Assembly: GCF_030064165.1 (NCBI RefSeq)
Contig: NZ_CP125947.1
Span: forward strand, 4,278,001 to 4,342,000
Length of the DNA stretch: 64,000 nucleotides
Direction: 5' to 3'
DNA from: Comamonas resistens
GTDB lineage: Bacteria; Pseudomonadota; Gammaproteobacteria; Burkholderiales; Burkholderiaceae_C
Numbering within the stretch: position 1 is the first letter of the stretch; every line of letters starts with the position of its first letter. The notes under the pieces are model-generated. The model searched no databases. It saw nothing but the letters and a program-made list of their open reading frames with translations, and was not told the origin of the DNA. The position numbers and the translations under genes were made by a program. Positions 62,456 through 64,000 of this stretch are shown piece by piece.

Positions 62456-63916
62456 TCAGGCCGTTCCGCCGACGGTCAGGCCGTCAATGCGCAGCGTAGG
62501 CTGGCCCACGCCCACAGGCACGCTCTGGCCTTCCTTGCCGCAGGTGCCCACGCCCGAGTCCAGGCGCATGTCGTTGCCTATCATGCTGATGTGCTTGAGC
62601 GACTCCGGGCCGCTTCCGATGATGGTAGCGCCCTTGACGGGGTACTGGATCTGGCCGTTCTCCACCCAGTAGGCTTCGCTGGCGGAGAACACGAACTTGC
62701 CGCTGGTGATGTCCACCTGGCCGCCGCCGAAATTGGTGGCGTACAGGCCTTTCTTGATGGAGCCGATGATTTCCTGCGGGTCCTTGTCGCCACCCAGCAT
62801 ATAGGTGTTGGTCATGCGCGGCATGGGGATATGGGCATAGCTTTCGCGGCGGCCGTTGCCCGTGGGTTTGACGCCCATCAGGCGGGCATTCATCGAGTCC
62901 TGGATATAGCCTTTGAGGATACCGTCCTCGATCAGCACATTGCTCTGGCTGGCATGGCCTTCATCGTCCACATTGAGCGAGCCACGACGATCGGCAATCG
63001 TGCCGTCATCCAGCACCGTGACGCCCTTGGCCGCCACACGCTGACCGATGCGACCGCTGAAAGCGCTGGAGCCCTTGCGGTTGAAGTCGCCTTCCAGGCC
63101 ATGCCCCACGGCCTCGTGGAACAGCACGCCGGGCCAGCCCGGGCCCAATACCACCGTCATCACACCGGCGGGGGCAGGTCGTGAATCCAGGTTCACCAGC
63201 GCTGCATGCACGGCTTCGTCTACATACTGGCTGATCTGCTCGTCGCTGAAATACGCCAGGCCGAAACGTCCGCCACCGCCCGAGGAACCCACCTCGCGGC
63301 GGCCCTTTTGCTCGGCGATCACGGTCACGGACAAACGCACCAACGGGCGCACGTCAGCGGCCAGCGTGCCGTCTGCACGCGCCACCAGCACTACATCGTA
63401 TTCGCTGGCAAGACCTGCCATGACCTGCACCACGCGCGGATCCTTGGCGCGGGCCAGCTTTTCCACCTTGCCCAGCAGCTCGACCTTGGCCGTGCTGTCC
63501 AGAGTGCCGATGGGGTCCAGGCTTGGATACAGCGAGCGGCTTTGCGCAATCTTGGACGCACCGGCCTTGACGCGGCGGGCCTGAGACGCGGCAGAGATGG
63601 AGCGCACGGTACGCGCTGCATCCAGCAACGAGGCCTCGGAAATATCGTCGGAATAGGCAAAAGCCGTCTTCTCGCCGCTCACGGCGCGCACGCCCACACC
63701 TTGATCGATGGAGAAGGAACCGGTCTTGACAATGCCCTCTTCGAGGCTCCAGCCTTCAGCGCGCGTGTACTGGAAGTACAGGTCGGCATCATCCACCTGG
63801 TGCGAGCGGATTTCAGCCAATGCACGGGAGAGATGGGTCTCGTCCAGGCCAAAGGGCTCAAGCAACAGTTGACGGGCCGTGGCCAGACGTTCGATGGGGG
63901 GTTCGCGGGAGATCAT
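62456..63916 (-). CDS. tldD: Metalloprotease TldD
   Basis: Zinc protease of about 486 residues that works with TldE/PmbA on peptides, for example during microcin maturation and CcdA degradation. The zinc motif [12 protein letters not shown] (HExxxH) lies near residue 268, preceded by [37 protein letters not shown] is the N-terminal region and [38 protein letters not shown] the U62 signature. The ATG at 63916 is chosen over an upstream extension. pmbA is not visible within the window. Confidence 0.95.
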   Translation of the reverse strand: MISREPPIERLATARQLLLEPFGLDETHLSRALAEIRSHQVDDADLYFQYTRAEGWSLEEGIVKTGSFSIDQGVGVRAVSGEKTAFAYSDDISEASLLDAARTVRSISAASQARRVKAGASKIAQSRSLYPSLDPIGTLDSTAKVELLGKVEKLARAKDPRVVQVMAGLASEYDVVLVARADGTLAADVRPLVRLSVTVIAEQKGRREVGSSGGGGRFGLAYFSDEQISQYVDEAVHAALVNLDSRPAPAGVMTVVLGPGWPGVLFHEAVGHGLEGDFNRKGSSAFSGRIGQRVAAKGVTVLDDGTIADRRGSLNVDDEGHASQSNVLIEDGILKGYIQDSMNARLMGVKPTGNGRRESYAHIPMPRMTNTYMLGGDKDPQEIIGSIKKGLYATNFGGGQVDITSGKFVFSASEAYWVENGQIQYPVKGATIIGSGPESLKHISMIGNDMRLDSGVGTCGKEGQSVPVGVGQPTLRIDGLTVGGTA

Positions 63917-64000
63917 GGATGCATTGTAGGCAGGCTTGCATGTCCTCGCGGCTGGCAGGCCGCAGACCGCGCCACCCGGTTTACGCAAACAGACCCAGGC
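63917..64000. other. Window end, no gene recognised
   Basis: The last 84 bases show no gene start, terminator or repeat that I can support. They probably hold the upstream region of tldD. Confidence 0.4.

Overview
The window looks like chromosomal DNA of a betaproteobacterium of the family Comamonadaceae, most like Comamonas or Delftia. The support is the high GC content, two solitary Bug-type solute receptors, a benzoylformate decarboxylase locus and the gene order ffh / ccsA / pilSR / ampD / nrdAB, plus accBC-prmA. Genus is inferred from protein style and gene order; no search was run. I see no prophage, insertion sequence, CRISPR array or plasmid genes. Nearly all of the window is ordinary core and accessory chromosome.

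Layout. 1-7 kb: a heavy-metal-type RND efflux operon (CzcB-, CzcA- and CzcC-like) running leftward into a sensor kinase and response regulator. 7-13 kb: a Bug receptor, nadC with its own control region, a NadQ-like NAD regulator, ychF, a small Cys-rich protein and a MOSC protein. 13-18 kb: a UbiH-family hydroxylase, dsbC, an M61 peptidase and an enoyl-CoA hydratase. 18.1-18.4 kb: two tRNA-Met genes. 18.7-23.7 kb: an aromatic-acid-type MFS transporter, a LysR regulator, benzoylformate decarboxylase and a Bug receptor. 24-28.7 kb: modE, modA, modB, modC and fdhD for molybdenum supply. 28.8-33 kb: a secreted small protein, miaB, an XRE regulator and a PAS-GGDEF-EAL protein. 33.4-37.7 kb: a three-gene overlapping operon of unknown function. 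37.7-45.2 kb: an NlpC/P60 lipoprotein, ffh, ccsA, a PP0621-like protein, pilS, pilR and ampD. 45.2-51 kb: nrdA and nrdB behind paired NrdR boxes, then a Lys/Ala-repeat histone-H1-like protein. 51-60.7 kb: a PfkB kinase, a DUF3426 protein, prmA, accC, accB, a TlpA-like protein, a conserved unknown, mpl, a small unknown and a YqcC protein. 60.7-64 kb: a DAHP synthase with an attenuator leader, and tldD.

The most interesting signals lie between genes. (1) The DAHP synthase is preceded by an unlisted 20-codon leader peptide with seven consecutive aromatic codons (Tyr-Phe-Phe-Tyr-Phe-Trp-Phe), followed by a perfect 8-bp hairpin and eight U. This is a textbook attenuator that appears to sense all three aromatic amino acids. 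(2) Five copies of a roughly 75-100-bp repeat sit 0-10 nt after stop codons, always in the sense orientation of the gene, and the stem partners change together between copies. (3) A second repeat family, with three copies, behaves the same way; one copy ends in the Shine-Dalgarno sequence of modC. (4) The nadC leader combines two similar 17-bp palindromes, a promoter and a terminator-like hairpin beside a NadQ-like gene. (5) The overlapping TPR-like / PcfJ-like / DUF1266 operon is the best candidate for an undescribed protein system.
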